Position numbers and translations under genes: made by a program. The notes beneath the pieces are model-generated. The model did not search any database. It had not been told where the DNA came from and saw only the letters and a list, made by a program, of their open reading frames with translations. A DNA stretch of 54,300 bases from Candidatus Poribacteria bacterium (GTDB taxonomy: Bacteria; Poribacteria; WGA-4E; WGA-3G): NCBI GenBank assembly GCA_012270865.1, contig JAAXHL010000162.1:1-54300 (forward strand), read 5' to 3'. Positions 42,131 to 50,809 of the stretch are shown one piece after another. Each line of letters begins with the position of its first letter. The first letter of the stretch is position 1.

Positions 42131-43246
42131 ATGAAAAAGATTCTCGTTGCAATGAGCGGAGGCGTGGATAGCTCCGTCACCGCCGCCATGATGCTTGACG
42201 CAGGCTATGATGTCACCGGCATCACCATGCGCCTCGGCGCGCCTGATACGGTTGAAGTAGACCCAGAGCGTCCCAACTGCTGCTCACTCGAAGGCATTGA
42301 GGACGCGCGCCGCGTCGCCACGCAACTCGGTATCCCTTTCTACGGTGTGAACTACGAAGACGTTTTCCGGGAACAGATCATTGACTACTTTGTGGACGAA
42401 TACCTCGTCGGCAGAACCCCAAGTCCGTGTATGGTCTGTAATCGGGAACTCAAGTTCGGCAAACTCCTCGACCTCGCGAAAACCTTGGAATGTGAGGCCA
42501 TCGCTACCGGACACTATGCCCGTATTGAGCAACACCCAGAGACCGGACGCTATCTCTTACGCCAAGCACTTGATGTTAGCAAAGACCAATCCTATTTCCT
42601 CGCCGCGCTTACACAGGAACAATTACGGTGCGCTATGATGCCCCTCGGTGAATACACAAAAACCGAGGTCCGTGACCTTGCTCGTAAGTACCAATTACGT
42701 ACCGCTGAAAAGATCGAAAGCCAAGAACTCTGCTTCGTTGCTGATACCAACTATAGACGTTTCCTCCAAGACAGGGTCCCTGAAAAAATTCAGGGTGGCG
42801 ATATTGTAGACGAAAAAGGCAATGTTCTCGGTAAGCACGACGGTGTCCCGTTTTATACTGTCGGACAACGACGCGGGTTAGGCATAGCCGTCGGCAAACC
42901 GCTCTACGTAACGCAGCTCAACGCAGCAGAGAGTACTGTTGTTGTCGGCGAATCTGACGCACTCTTTGAAGACACGATGTACGTTGAACGCATCAACCTC
43001 ATCGCGATTGAGAAGTTAACGGAACCGATCCGAGCGCACGTCAAAATCCGATCCCGTGATGACGGCGGGCCCGCGACGCTTACGCCTACCAGTGAAACGG
43101 AAGCGGTCGTGAAATTTGACGAACCGCGCCGCGCCATTACCCCCGGTCAAGCCACCGTCTTTTACGATGGTGAATACGTCCTCGGCGGCGGTTGGATCGT
43201 AGATGCCCGCGATCCCACTGTAGGAGGGGTTTGTAACCCCGAATAA
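42131..43246 (+). CDS. mnmA: tRNA-specific 2-thiouridylase MnmA
   Basis: 371 residues. It thiolates U34 of Lys, Glu and Gln tRNAs. PP-loop SGGVDSS (9-15), catalytic Cys103 in CMVCNRELKFG and Cys201 in ESQELCFVAD, GHYARIE (127-133), SKDQSYFLAAL (150-160) and VGQRRGLGI (244-252). ATG 42131 is chosen because homology starts at MKKILVAMSGG; an in-frame ATG 78 bases upstream lies inside the previous gene. The tail after GGGWIVDA, namely RDPTVGGVCNPE, is formed by a REP-like palindrome and not by family sequence. TAATG overlaps with miaA, so the two tRNA-modification genes are coupled. Confidence 0.94.
   Translation: MKKILVAMSGGVDSSVTAAMMLDAGYDVTGITMRLGAPDTVEVDPERPNCCSLEGIEDARRVATQLGIPFYGVNYEDVFREQIIDYFVDEYLVGRTPSPCMVCNRELKFGKLLDLAKTLECEAIATGHYARIEQHPETGRYLLRQALDVSKDQSYFLAALTQEQLRCAMMPLGEYTKTEVRDLARKYQLRTAEKIESQELCFVADTNYRRFLQDRVPEKIQGGDIVDEKGNVLGKHDGVPFYTVGQRRGLGIAVGKPLYVTQLNAAESTVVVGESDALFEDTMYVERINLIAIEKLTEPIRAHVKIRSRDDGGPATLTPTSETEAVVKFDEPRRAITPGQATVFYDGEYVLGGGWIVDARDPTVGGVCNPE
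43219..43240. repeat. REP-like palindrome at the mnmA/miaA junction
   Basis: TGTAGGAG header followed by GGGGTT-TGT-AACCCC. It codes the last residues of MnmA and ends five bases before the miaA ATG. The header matches the repeat at 175-197. Confidence 0.7.
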
Positions 43247-44166
43247 TGAAGACGAGACTCCTCTGCCTCCTCGGTCCCACAGCAGTTGGCAAAACAGAGA
43301 TAGCGATTCAACTTGCACAGCGTCTCAATGCTGAAATTGTCTCTGTTGATTCTCGGCAAATCTACCGACAGATGAACATCGGCACCGCCAAACCTACCCC
43401 CGAAGAACAGCAGGCAGCACGACACCATCTCATAGATTGTGTGGACATTTCCCAACCCTTCTCCGTTGCAGACTATCAATCCCTTGCAGACGCAGCAATC
43501 GCTGACATCCAGAACAGAGGCAAACAGGTGCTACTTGTTGGGGGTGCCGGTCTCTACTTTCGGGTGATTGTTGACGGTTTGTTTGAAGGACCGGGTGCGG
43601 ATACCAAACTCCGAGAGCAGCTTGAGCAGGCGGCAGCACAATTAGGTGTCGAAGCACTCCACGAACGGCTCCGTACCTGTGATCCAATATCTGCCGAGCG
43701 GATTCATCCGAACAATGTTGTCCGTGTTATCCGTGCTTTGGAGGTCTATGAATTGACTGGCACGCCGATGTCTGAGCAGCAGCAACAGTGGCAACAAGAG
43801 AACCAACGGTATCCCTTTACTGCCTTCTGCCTGACGATGCCGCGTGCACTGCTCTACAATCGTATTGAGCAGCGCGTGGATGTTATGCTCGCAAACGGGC
43901 TGGTTCCCGAAGTGGAATCGCTATTGGCAGCAGGTTATGCCCGTGATACTGCCGCGCTCCGAAGCTTCGGTTACAGAGAGTTGATAGACTATCTTGATGG
44001 GAAATGTACATATCTCGAAGCGGTTGCGCAGCTGAAACGGAACACCCGTCGTTTTGCCAAAAGACAGTTAACGTGGTTCCGCAAAGACACCCGCATTGAA
44101 TGGATAAATCGGAACTCAACACCCGATCTTGTTAGGTATCTGTTAGAGGAAATTCAGGGTATATAA
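43246..44166 (+). CDS. miaA: tRNA dimethylallyltransferase MiaA
   Basis: 306 residues. It puts a dimethylallyl group on A37 of tRNAs reading UNN codons. P-loop LLGPTAVGKTEIA (8-20), VDSRQIYRQMNIGTAKP (34-50), LVGGAGLYFRVI (about 86-97), NNVVRVIRALEVYELTG, and the C-terminal RFAKRQLTWFRKD. Length is normal. Start and coupling with mnmA as described there. Downstream is a MITE-like element. Confidence 0.95.
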   Translation: MKTRLLCLLGPTAVGKTEIAIQLAQRLNAEIVSVDSRQIYRQMNIGTAKPTPEEQQAARHHLIDCVDISQPFSVADYQSLADAAIADIQNRGKQVLLVGGAGLYFRVIVDGLFEGPGADTKLREQLEQAAAQLGVEALHERLRTCDPISAERIHPNNVVRVIRALEVYELTGTPMSEQQQQWQQENQRYPFTAFCLTMPRALLYNRIEQRVDVMLANGLVPEVESLLAAGYARDTAALRSFGYRELIDYLDGKCTYLEAVAQLKRNTRRFAKRQLTWFRKDTRIEWINRNSTPDLVRYLLEEIQGI

Positions 44167-44187
44167 CAGGTCCCGATGATTCCATTA

Positions 44188-44304
44188 GGACTTACGCATG
44201 CATCTCTTTTGTAGCATAAACTGTTAGTTTGTGTCCCCAGAACCCTCGGTTTTCCGAGAAATCTGATCTAACAGAATAGGCTGCAGTCAAAATTGCGTAA
44301 GTCC
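44188..44304. mobile_element. MITE-like element, copy 1
   Basis: 117 bases bounded by exact inverted ends GGACTTACGCA (44188-44198) and TGCGTAAGTCC (44294-44304). TA lies outside the left end and TG outside the right, close to the TA target of IS630/Tc1-type elements. Inside are the hairpin AGCATAAACT..AGTTTGTG (44213-44233) and a CTCGG-TTTT-CCGAG stem. There is no coding capacity. A second element of 118 bp with the same right end lies at 50055-50172. Confidence 0.75.
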
Positions 44305-44395
44305 TGTCGATATTGAAAGTTGAATTCCATGTTGATTTCATTAGCAAGATATAATACAATATGTTGCTGATAAATTTCGCGGAGGGGAGGGAAAA

Positions 44396-46042
44396 ATGAG
44401 ACGTTTTTGGACGCAGGGTCCTGTCAATGCTCAAGAGCACTACGTTGTTTCACGTACCGAAGAAATTGCCGATTTCATCGACCGTGTTGAAGATGGTAAA
44501 TATGTCGTTCTATTTGCCCCGCGTCAAACAGGGAAAACGACCTTCTTTCAGGCTGCCTTAGAAATGCTCGCTGCCAATAATACCGATGTCCCTCGACCGG
44601 AATCCGCTTTAAAGTTAACCTACTTCCCTATTCAACTAAATTTTGATGTGTATAAGAACACGTCTATTGCCGATTTTTATACCAATCTTTACCAAGATAT
44701 TTGCGAAGAAATTGAGCATTTGTTCCAGCGACGCGGCCTTACACCTCCTGAAACTTTAATCCAATTTTTGGAGGATAAAACGCTAACGAGTCACCATGAC
44801 ATGAGAAGGTTTTTTAGGTCCCTTGATCGTTTGCTAACGCCCCAGAAATTCGTCTTAATTATTGATGAATTTGATGGTATCCCGCAGGCTGCCCTGAGTG
44901 ATTTTCTTCATACGCTCCGCCATATCTATATCGCCGGTAAACCTCGGTGCCCACACAGTGTCGGTATCATCGGAGTCAAAAGTATTTCACAACTTAACTA
45001 TGATCGCTCAATTTCTCCATTCAATATTCAAGATGAGTTTCATCTACCCAACTTTACCCTTGAACAGGTACAGGAACTGCTTGGGCAGTATACAGATGAA
45101 GTCGGACAAACTTTTGTTCCAGAAGTTATAGCATCTATTCATAAGCAGACTGCCGGGCAACCTGTCCTTGTCAACCGATTCGCGCAGATTCTCACCGAAG
45201 AGTTAGACATTCCGAAAAGTGAGCCGATTACTATGGCGCACTTTTTGAAAGCACACGCACAGCTCCTTGAGGAAGATAACGTTAACTTTACACATCTGCT
45301 TACCAATATTCGGAAAGATCCACGTTTTGAAAACCTGCTGATGCGGATTATGGCGCGCGATGAGGGCGTTGATTTCAATCTACGGAGTGAAATTATCAGT
45401 GAACTTGCGACGTACGGGGTTATTGCCAGAGGTGCTGACGGTATGTGTGAGATAGTTAATCCAATTTATCTGTATTGCATTCTACAAGCATTCAAGGCAA
45501 TCGTGAACGGTTTGGAAGAAGAGTATTTAACCGAAGAAAATAAAGAAGGCTTTCTGGATTACCTCACACCCGATGAACAGATTAATATGGAGTTGTTACT
45601 TGATAATTTCAGAGATTTCATCACACGCGCAGGATTCAGGATTTTACAAGTCCCTGATACGCCACAAGAGTCGGTGGGCAGACATCTTCTGCTCGCATAT
45701 CTCGACCAGTTCGTTAAAATTATCGGCGGTTTTATGCACATCGAAGTGCAAACCGGCCGTGGTAGGATGGACATCATTATCACCTACAATCAACAGAAGT
45801 ACATCATCGAAACGAAAATATGGAGAGGCGACAGGCGTTATCAGGCAGGTAAAAAGCAGCTTGTAACATATCTCAGATCTGAAGGCGTAACGGAAGGATA
45901 CTACATCGTCTTCGATCATCGGGAAGAACCGGAACCACGCGTAGAGACAGAAACGATAGAAGGATTAACGATTCGGAGTTATATTATTCCTGTGCTGCAA
46001 GAGATGTCTTCAAAGGTTCAAAATACTTCTGAAACGCAATAA
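44396..46042 (+). CDS. AAA-like ATPase with C-terminal PD-(D/E)XK nuclease domain
   Basis: 548 residues. Walker A APRQTGKTT (41-49), Walker B KFVLIIDEFD (about 151-160), a sensor-like GVKSISQLNYD and a winged-helix-like middle (AGQPVLVNRFAQIL to about 370). The C-terminus has a nuclease core: RMDIIITYNQQKYIIETKIW (about 462-481), the D...E-x-K of PD-(D/E)XK enzymes, then QLVTYL and GYYIVFDHR. Similar AAA-nuclease proteins are multi-copy in many bacteria and of unknown role, perhaps linked to mobile DNA or defence. GGAGGGGAGGG precedes the ATG, and a TATAAT box lies at 44350-44355. A MITE lies directly upstream. Confidence 0.8.
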   Translation: MRRFWTQGPVNAQEHYVVSRTEEIADFIDRVEDGKYVVLFAPRQTGKTTFFQAALEMLAANNTDVPRPESALKLTYFPIQLNFDVYKNTSIADFYTNLYQDICEEIEHLFQRRGLTPPETLIQFLEDKTLTSHHDMRRFFRSLDRLLTPQKFVLIIDEFDGIPQAALSDFLHTLRHIYIAGKPRCPHSVGIIGVKSISQLNYDRSISPFNIQDEFHLPNFTLEQVQELLGQYTDEVGQTFVPEVIASIHKQTAGQPVLVNRFAQILTEELDIPKSEPITMAHFLKAHAQLLEEDNVNFTHLLTNIRKDPRFENLLMRIMARDEGVDFNLRSEIISELATYGVIARGADGMCEIVNPIYLYCILQAFKAIVNGLEEEYLTEENKEGFLDYLTPDEQINMELLLDNFRDFITRAGFRILQVPDTPQESVGRHLLLAYLDQFVKIIGGFMHIEVQTGRGRMDIIITYNQQKYIIETKIWRGDRRYQAGKKQLVTYLRSEGVTEGYYIVFDHREEPEPRVETETIEGLTIRSYIIPVLQEMSSKVQNTSETQ

Positions 46043-46052
46043 AAAAGGCACT

Positions 46053-48830
46053 TCAATTAATTCCATGTTCCTCACAGTAATCGCGGATAATCGGCAAAAA
46101 AATATCAGCATATTTTTCAGTTCTCGCGGGACCAACACCATGAATCTGCGTGAACGCTTCCTCGGTTCTCGGAAAAGTGGTCGCCATTTCCCGTAACGTC
46201 TTGTTGTGGAAAACGACAAACGCCGGAATCTCTTCTTTATCCGCCACCATTTTGCGCTTATCGCGAAGTCGCTCGAAAAGTTCCGGCACGTGTGTGATTG
46301 GTTCTTCGGATGTTGGCACATAAGTATTCAATCCTTCAGTTCTGTTTTCTACCGGATTCGCTTCATGCTCCTTGCAATAATCACGAATGATCGGCAAGAA
46401 GACATCAGCATATTTTTCGGATTTTGAGGGGCCCACCCCCGGCATCAGTCTGAAAGATTCCTCAGATGTCGGAAAATAAGTCGCCATCGCTTGCAGTGCT
46501 TTATCGTGGAAAACCGCATTAGCGTCTACGCCCTCCATCTCAGCGATTTTGTCTCGTTCAGTCCGAAGTAATTCAAAGAGTTCAGAAGCATATTCAGAGG
46601 ACACTTCGGACGTGAAAGTATTTACCGATTCCACTGAAAATCCCCAAAACTTATCTTTACTATTGAGTACTTTCCGACCTTTCTGAGTTACGCGGAGGCT
46701 GCCGTGCCGTGCATCTCGTTCAAGGAGTTTGTGTTGAATGAATTGATGAGACAAATATCGCCACTGCGTCTTGCTGTATTCTATCCCAATGCTGTATGTG
46801 GAGAGTCTATCGTGTCGGTTATCAAGAATCTTTTTCCGTTTTGACCCCCGTAGGACATCAATGATATATGCTTCCCCGAATAGTTCTTCTGTCCGTAGGA
46901 CACAAGAAAGAAATTTTTGTGCGGGTACCGTCAAATCAACACGCTCGGTTTCTGATTTACGGCAGTTGTCACACATCCCACAATTTTGTTGCTCGTATTG
47001 CTCTCCGAAATAAGCCAACAACACTTTTCGACGACACGCTATTGACGTTGCCCACGAAATCAGGGTTTGCGATCTTTCCAGTCGTCCCTGTTTTTCGGAT
47101 TGCGCGCCTTGATCAATAAAATGATTGATGGTGTCAACATCGCCGTAACTAAATAGCAAGAGACATTCGGCTGGAAGTCCATCACGACCGCTGCGACCGA
47201 TTTCCTGATAGTAGGATTCAGGTTCTTTCGGCAAACCGGCGTGTAAAACAAAACGCACATCTGCCTTATCAATGCCCATCCCAAAAGCGATTGTAGCGAC
47301 TATCACTCGGGTTTCGCCATTAATGAAAGCCTCCTGATTCTGTTTCCGAGTTGTGTTATCAAGGTCTGCGTGATATGGACGTACGGAAATCCGTCTCGCT
47401 GTTAAATTACGGCAGAGCGATTCAACTTGTTTCTTGGTTTGACAATATATAATGCCGGATTCACCGCGATGCCTATTAAGAAACGCGAGCGTCTGTTCCA
47501 GCAACTCAACTTTCGGTTCAACAGCGATGAAGAGATTTTCTCGGTCAAAACTGCCTATGAACTCATTTCCATCATCAAACTTGAGCAGCTTTTTGATGTC
47601 GTCTTGAACACGTGGCGTCGCAGTCGCTGTTAGGGCGACGCAAACGGCATTTTTGAATCGCTCGCGAATGGAAACCATCTGTCGATATTCCTGTCGAAAG
47701 TCGTGTCCCCATTCTGAAATGCAATGTGCTTCATCGATCGCGAGGCAGGCAATTTCTGAATCCTCAAGCATAGTAAGTATTTCAGGACGAACAAGCGTTT
47801 CAGGAGCAAGATAAAGCAGCTTGATTTCACCCTGTCTAACTCGCTGCATCGTAGCGACGTATTCTGTATGGCTGACGGTGTGGTTGAGAAACGCGGCATG
47901 GATACCACGATTTTGGAGCTGCATCACCTGGTCCTGCATGAGTGAAATTAGGGGTGAAACAACGACGGTCACACCCTCAAACATGCGTGCAGGCAATTGG
48001 TAGCAGAGCGATTTTCCACCACCTGTCGGTAAAACAATCAGCGCGTCCTGCCGTTTTAGGATATGGTTGATGATAGTCTCCTGAAATGGACGAAACTCTT
48101 CGTGTCCGAAAACGTCTGTGAGAATATCTAACGGGGTTTGCGTCGAAATTCGAGGTGAAGGCTGTTCCTGTTCTCTGGGACGTTCCGATTGTCCCTGTTC
48201 TACTTCTTCAAAAAACCAGCCAGAGAGCTGCGCGTAGTGCCGTTCTTCAGCGTCGGGTTGATCTTTTGGTCTCCACCGATGCGCCAGCGACACGCGTAGA
48301 AGCATACCTGCTGGAATTGTCTCAAGCGGTTCTTGGAAACCGACAAAGGTGAGCGTATAACCGCCATTTTTGGTAGGATACCGATAGCGTATCCGCCTTC
48401 CTTCTACATCGCGGGTAAGCGGTTGATCCGGTCGCCAAAACACAGTACTGTAAAAGGGGACATCGCCTGCAGCAGAGATGTAAAGTGAACCACCACTTGT
48501 GGTCTTCAACAAACCGTCATAGAGTTCACGCGGGTGTCCTATTTTCGGCGGCATCAAAAGTTCAATAGCACTTACTAAATCTTTTGTGTCTTTCGTGGTC
48601 CGAAGGCGACGCTTTTTATAGACAACAGTGTTTTCGTTATGCGGTGGAATCAGTGGAGTTTCTGGCTTGCCGGAAATCTCCCAAATCTCACCGACCTCGT
48701 ATTCTTTGTTCGCGCCGTCATGCGGATCGGCGTTATACGGGATAAGTCGGACGCTTTCGCCTTTCTCTGTAATTGCACCGATACACGCACCGCCACCCAT
48801 ACGGGTTTTCGCAACAATTAAGACTCTCAC
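46053..48830 (-). CDS. RecQ-family DNA helicase with extra N-terminal domain and two HRDC domains
   Basis: 925 residues. Residues 1-210 are a beta-rich domain (MRVLIVAKTRMGGGACIGAI, ISGKPETPLIPPHNEN, GDVPFYSTVFWRP) that I think corresponds to the dual-OB domain of Pfam, from memory. The helicase follows: Walker A PTGGGKS (268-274), DEAH (366-369), TATATP, QEIGRSGRDG; zinc Cys at about 599, 617, 620 and 623; RQC-type winged helix about 630-715; two HRDC domains (747-820 and 848-922), similar to each other. RecQ unwinds DNA 3' to 5' in repair. The GTG start overlaps the stop of the preceding DUF488 gene (GTGA). The head domain and gene partners set it apart from housekeeping RecQ. Confidence 0.88.
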   Translation of the reverse strand: MRVLIVAKTRMGGGACIGAITEKGESVRLIPYNADPHDGANKEYEVGEIWEISGKPETPLIPPHNENTVVYKKRRLRTTKDTKDLVSAIELLMPPKIGHPRELYDGLLKTTSGGSLYISAAGDVPFYSTVFWRPDQPLTRDVEGRRIRYRYPTKNGGYTLTFVGFQEPLETIPAGMLLRVSLAHRWRPKDQPDAEERHYAQLSGWFFEEVEQGQSERPREQEQPSPRISTQTPLDILTDVFGHEEFRPFQETIINHILKRQDALIVLPTGGGKSLCYQLPARMFEGVTVVVSPLISLMQDQVMQLQNRGIHAAFLNHTVSHTEYVATMQRVRQGEIKLLYLAPETLVRPEILTMLEDSEIACLAIDEAHCISEWGHDFRQEYRQMVSIRERFKNAVCVALTATATPRVQDDIKKLLKFDDGNEFIGSFDRENLFIAVEPKVELLEQTLAFLNRHRGESGIIYCQTKKQVESLCRNLTARRISVRPYHADLDNTTRKQNQEAFINGETRVIVATIAFGMGIDKADVRFVLHAGLPKEPESYYQEIGRSGRDGLPAECLLLFSYGDVDTINHFIDQGAQSEKQGRLERSQTLISWATSIACRRKVLLAYFGEQYEQQNCGMCDNCRKSETERVDLTVPAQKFLSCVLRTEELFGEAYIIDVLRGSKRKKILDNRHDRLSTYSIGIEYSKTQWRYLSHQFIQHKLLERDARHGSLRVTQKGRKVLNSKDKFWGFSVESVNTFTSEVSSEYASELFELLRTERDKIAEMEGVDANAVFHDKALQAMATYFPTSEESFRLMPGVGPSKSEKYADVFLPIIRDYCKEHEANPVENRTEGLNTYVPTSEEPITHVPELFERLRDKRKMVADKEEIPAFVVFHNKTLREMATTFPRTEEAFTQIHGVGPARTEKYADIFLPIIRDYCEEHGIN

Positions 48831-49330
48831 GGTAAAATATCCTCGACCTCCAGATTCAAAGTTTTCGCTAATTTATCCGCGACCAAAGAGCGATGACACG
48901 CTTCCGGTGCCGTTTCCACACAAAAGAGTGCTACAACTTTGGCATCCGATTCCAGTTCTTCCAATAGGCTTTGCGGTTCAAACTCGGCGAGGCATTCGGT
49001 ATGGTAGGCTTCGATGAATTCTTTTCCAAGTTCAGTCCGTTTGCGTTTAGCCGTTTTCGTCGCTTTATCTGCCGCTGCCTGTCTCTCGCGAACGGCTTGC
49101 GTCGGAGCGAGGTCTTTACGATAGACGTATCGGATACCGAGTTCTGCAAGCCGTGCTTGTAACCGTTTGCTGTTCGCGAATGCATAGGTGCTACCGCGTA
49201 CACCGCGCCGACTTCGGATATCACAAAACGTGTCAACCTCTGCTTTAATTAACGCCTCAAAAAAGCTGGGTTCGTCGAATCCGTACACACCGATAGTGAT
49301 AATTTTGATTTGCATAGTGGGTGCTATCAC
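48827..49330 (-). CDS. DUF488-family protein (a)
   Basis: 167 residues if GTG 49330 is used (GTGA overlap with the upstream gene); ATG 49315 is an alternative. DUF488 features: ITIGVYGFDEPSFFEAL (10-26), DIRSRRGVRGSTYAF (37-51), LAELGIRYVYRKDLAPT (61-77) and the Cys end VALFCVETAPEACHRSLVAD (133-152). The family is grouped with rhodanese/phosphatase-type folds with an active-site Cys, some members being predicted DNA-end processing enzymes, as I recall. It lies between a second DUF488 gene and recQ with 4-base overlaps on both sides, so all three should be made together. Confidence 0.82.
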   Translation of the reverse strand: MIAPTMQIKIITIGVYGFDEPSFFEALIKAEVDTFCDIRSRRGVRGSTYAFANSKRLQARLAELGIRYVYRKDLAPTQAVRERQAAADKATKTAKRKRTELGKEFIEAYHTECLAEFEPQSLLEELESDAKVVALFCVETAPEACHRSLVADKLAKTLNLEVEDILP

Positions 49331-49881
49331 GAGTATTTCTTCCGCGAGTAGAATGTGTGCTCACCAAACATTGACAATTGTCCCCCTGTTAACCGATCAA
49401 CCACATTCTCCTGTGTCAATTGCTCACCATTTTCATCAATATGTATAACAGGGATGTCTTGTGTGGTGAGTGTCGCACCAATCAGTTTACATCGATGACA
49501 CTCTTCCGGTTTCCCTTCGCTGCACATCAGAACAACACGTTGTTGCTGCATGAAAGCAGTATGGAGACGTTGAATCCCACGCTGATAGAATTCCGAGGCT
49601 TTGATCTTCTCGTAATCAACGTTTCCGTTGACGTAACACGCTTCATCGTCGGGTCTACCGCCAAGCGTGTCCCCCATAAACACATAGCGGATGCCGTGTT
49701 TTGTGAGTTCAGCCCCAAGTGGGTCTTTTGAGAATTCTGGCTTATAACGGGAATAAGGTGCCGACCGGACATCAATGAGGTAGACAATTTCGTGCTGGTG
49801 TAGCACTTCAATGAGTTCTGCTATTGATCGGCTACCGTAACCGATCGTGTAAATTGGGATAGCGGTAGGTGATTTTTCCAT
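49327..49881 (-). CDS. DUF488-family protein (b)
   Basis: 184 residues, first gene of the operon. It has YTIGYGSRSIAELIEVLHQH (11-30), DVRSAPYSRYKPEFSKDPL (37-55), GIRYVFMGDTLGGRP (63-77) and the Cys site LMCSEGKPEECHRCKLIG (118-135). This is the more typical DUF488 form; copy (a) lacks LGGRP. The two are paralogues of different subtypes and so probably act on different substrates or as a heteromer. The C-terminal tail ends GEHTFYSRKKYS. Its ATG is at 49881; the promoter should lie in the next 170 bases. Confidence 0.85.
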   Translation of the reverse strand: MEKSPTAIPIYTIGYGSRSIAELIEVLHQHEIVYLIDVRSAPYSRYKPEFSKDPLGAELTKHGIRYVFMGDTLGGRPDDEACYVNGNVDYEKIKASEFYQRGIQRLHTAFMQQQRVVLMCSEGKPEECHRCKLIGATLTTQDIPVIHIDENGEQLTQENVVDRLTGGQLSMFGEHTFYSRKKYS

Positions 49882-50213
49882 GATAGGTACATAATATCAT
49901 ATAGTTTCTCAGAAAACAATAGAATTCTGTTTATCTATCCCCTCCATCGCTCATCGCTGGTGAACTCCTAACCGCGCCAACTAAAATCTGCCAACTATCA
50001 AAATATCCTTGCTATTCTCAAGCAAGATTTGTTATATTAACGACAAATAGGTTATGACTTCCGCATTCCTTCTTAAAGTCCCCCTGATAAGGGGGATTTA
50101 GGGGGTTTAAAGGACGAAAATTGCCGCTTTTCGCGCCTAAATGTCCGATATTTGCTCAATTTGCGTAAGTCCTATAGGTTTTGAAATTCAATCTTCCGAA
50201 AGCACAACCACTC
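49882..50213. other. divergent intergenic region with a MITE-like element
   Basis: 332 bases between the DUF488 operon and the acetyltransferase gene. The first 170 bases should hold the operon's promoter but I see no clear boxes. The rest is the MITE at 50055-50172, which ends about 40 bases before the acetyltransferase ATG. Confidence 0.5.
50055..50172. mobile_element. MITE-like element, copy 2
   Basis: 118 bases. The right end TGCGTAAGTCC (50162-50172) is identical to that of copy 1; the left end TGACTTCCGCA (50055-50065) differs from GGACTTACGCA at two positions. TA flanks both sides (50053-50054, 50173-50174). The interior differs from copy 1 and contains GTCCCCCTGATAAGGGGGAT, a palindrome-like motif. 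No coding capacity. Confidence 0.7.
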
Positions 50214-50783
50214 ATGAAAAATTACAGCGTCAGAATGATCCGTGAAGACATGGAGAACATTCCAGAATTCCCCATTCCAGAAGGTTTCGCTATCCGCAAA
50301 TACCGTCCAGGTGAAGGACATATATGGACACGGATTCAGAGAGCGGCGGAACCTTATATCAACATCGACGATGGACTTTTTAGACGCGAGTTCAAACGAG
50401 ATTTATTGGTGATGGATGATCGGAGTTTTTTCCTTACGACAGACGCAGGCGAAGAGATCGGCACAATCACGGCGTGGTGGCAACCGGACATGGATGGAAA
50501 AAATTGGGGACAGATTCATTGGGTGGCAATTCACCCAGATTATCAAGGACGTGGACTCTCCAAGCCGATGATGTCGGTGGCGATGATACGTCTCAAACAG
50601 TCCCATGAACGCTCTTTCCTCGACACATCAACCGGACGGATCCCCGCAATCAAAATCTATCTTGACTTCGGGTTCGTGCCAGACCTTTCGCGTGAGAATA
50701 ATAGTCGAGAGGCGTGGGCGGAAGTCGTATCTGTTTTGGAACACCCCCTTTTGACGCAGCTTGAAAGCGAGAACTTGCTGTGA
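50214..50783 (+). CDS. GNAT-family N-acetyltransferase
   Basis: 190 residues. Acetyl-CoA site: IHWVAIHPDYQGRGLSKPMM (about 101-120) with the Q-x-x-G-x-G/S pattern, preceded by a strand EIGTITAWW. The C-terminal half has STGRIPAIKIYLDFGFVP, typical of GNAT motif B. Substrate unknown. ATG 50214 is preferred over a TTG at 50181 that touches the MITE end; no clear ribosome site. Its end overlaps the possible GTG start of the phosphatase gene by four bases (GTGA), so they are probably co-transcribed. Confidence 0.8.
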   Translation: MKNYSVRMIREDMENIPEFPIPEGFAIRKYRPGEGHIWTRIQRAAEPYINIDDGLFRREFKRDLLVMDDRSFFLTTDAGEEIGTITAWWQPDMDGKNWGQIHWVAIHPDYQGRGLSKPMMSVAMIRLKQSHERSFLDTSTGRIPAIKIYLDFGFVPDLSRENNSREAWAEVVSVLEHPLLTQLESENLL

Positions 50784-50809
50784 GAACCGAGAACGTACAA
50801 TTTTTAGAT

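Noticed and set aside
44188..50172. A composite transposon with a transposase in the 44-50 kb block
   Set aside because: No transposase gene or remnant is visible between the two MITE-like elements; only the ends support mobility, so it is kept as a hypothesis.
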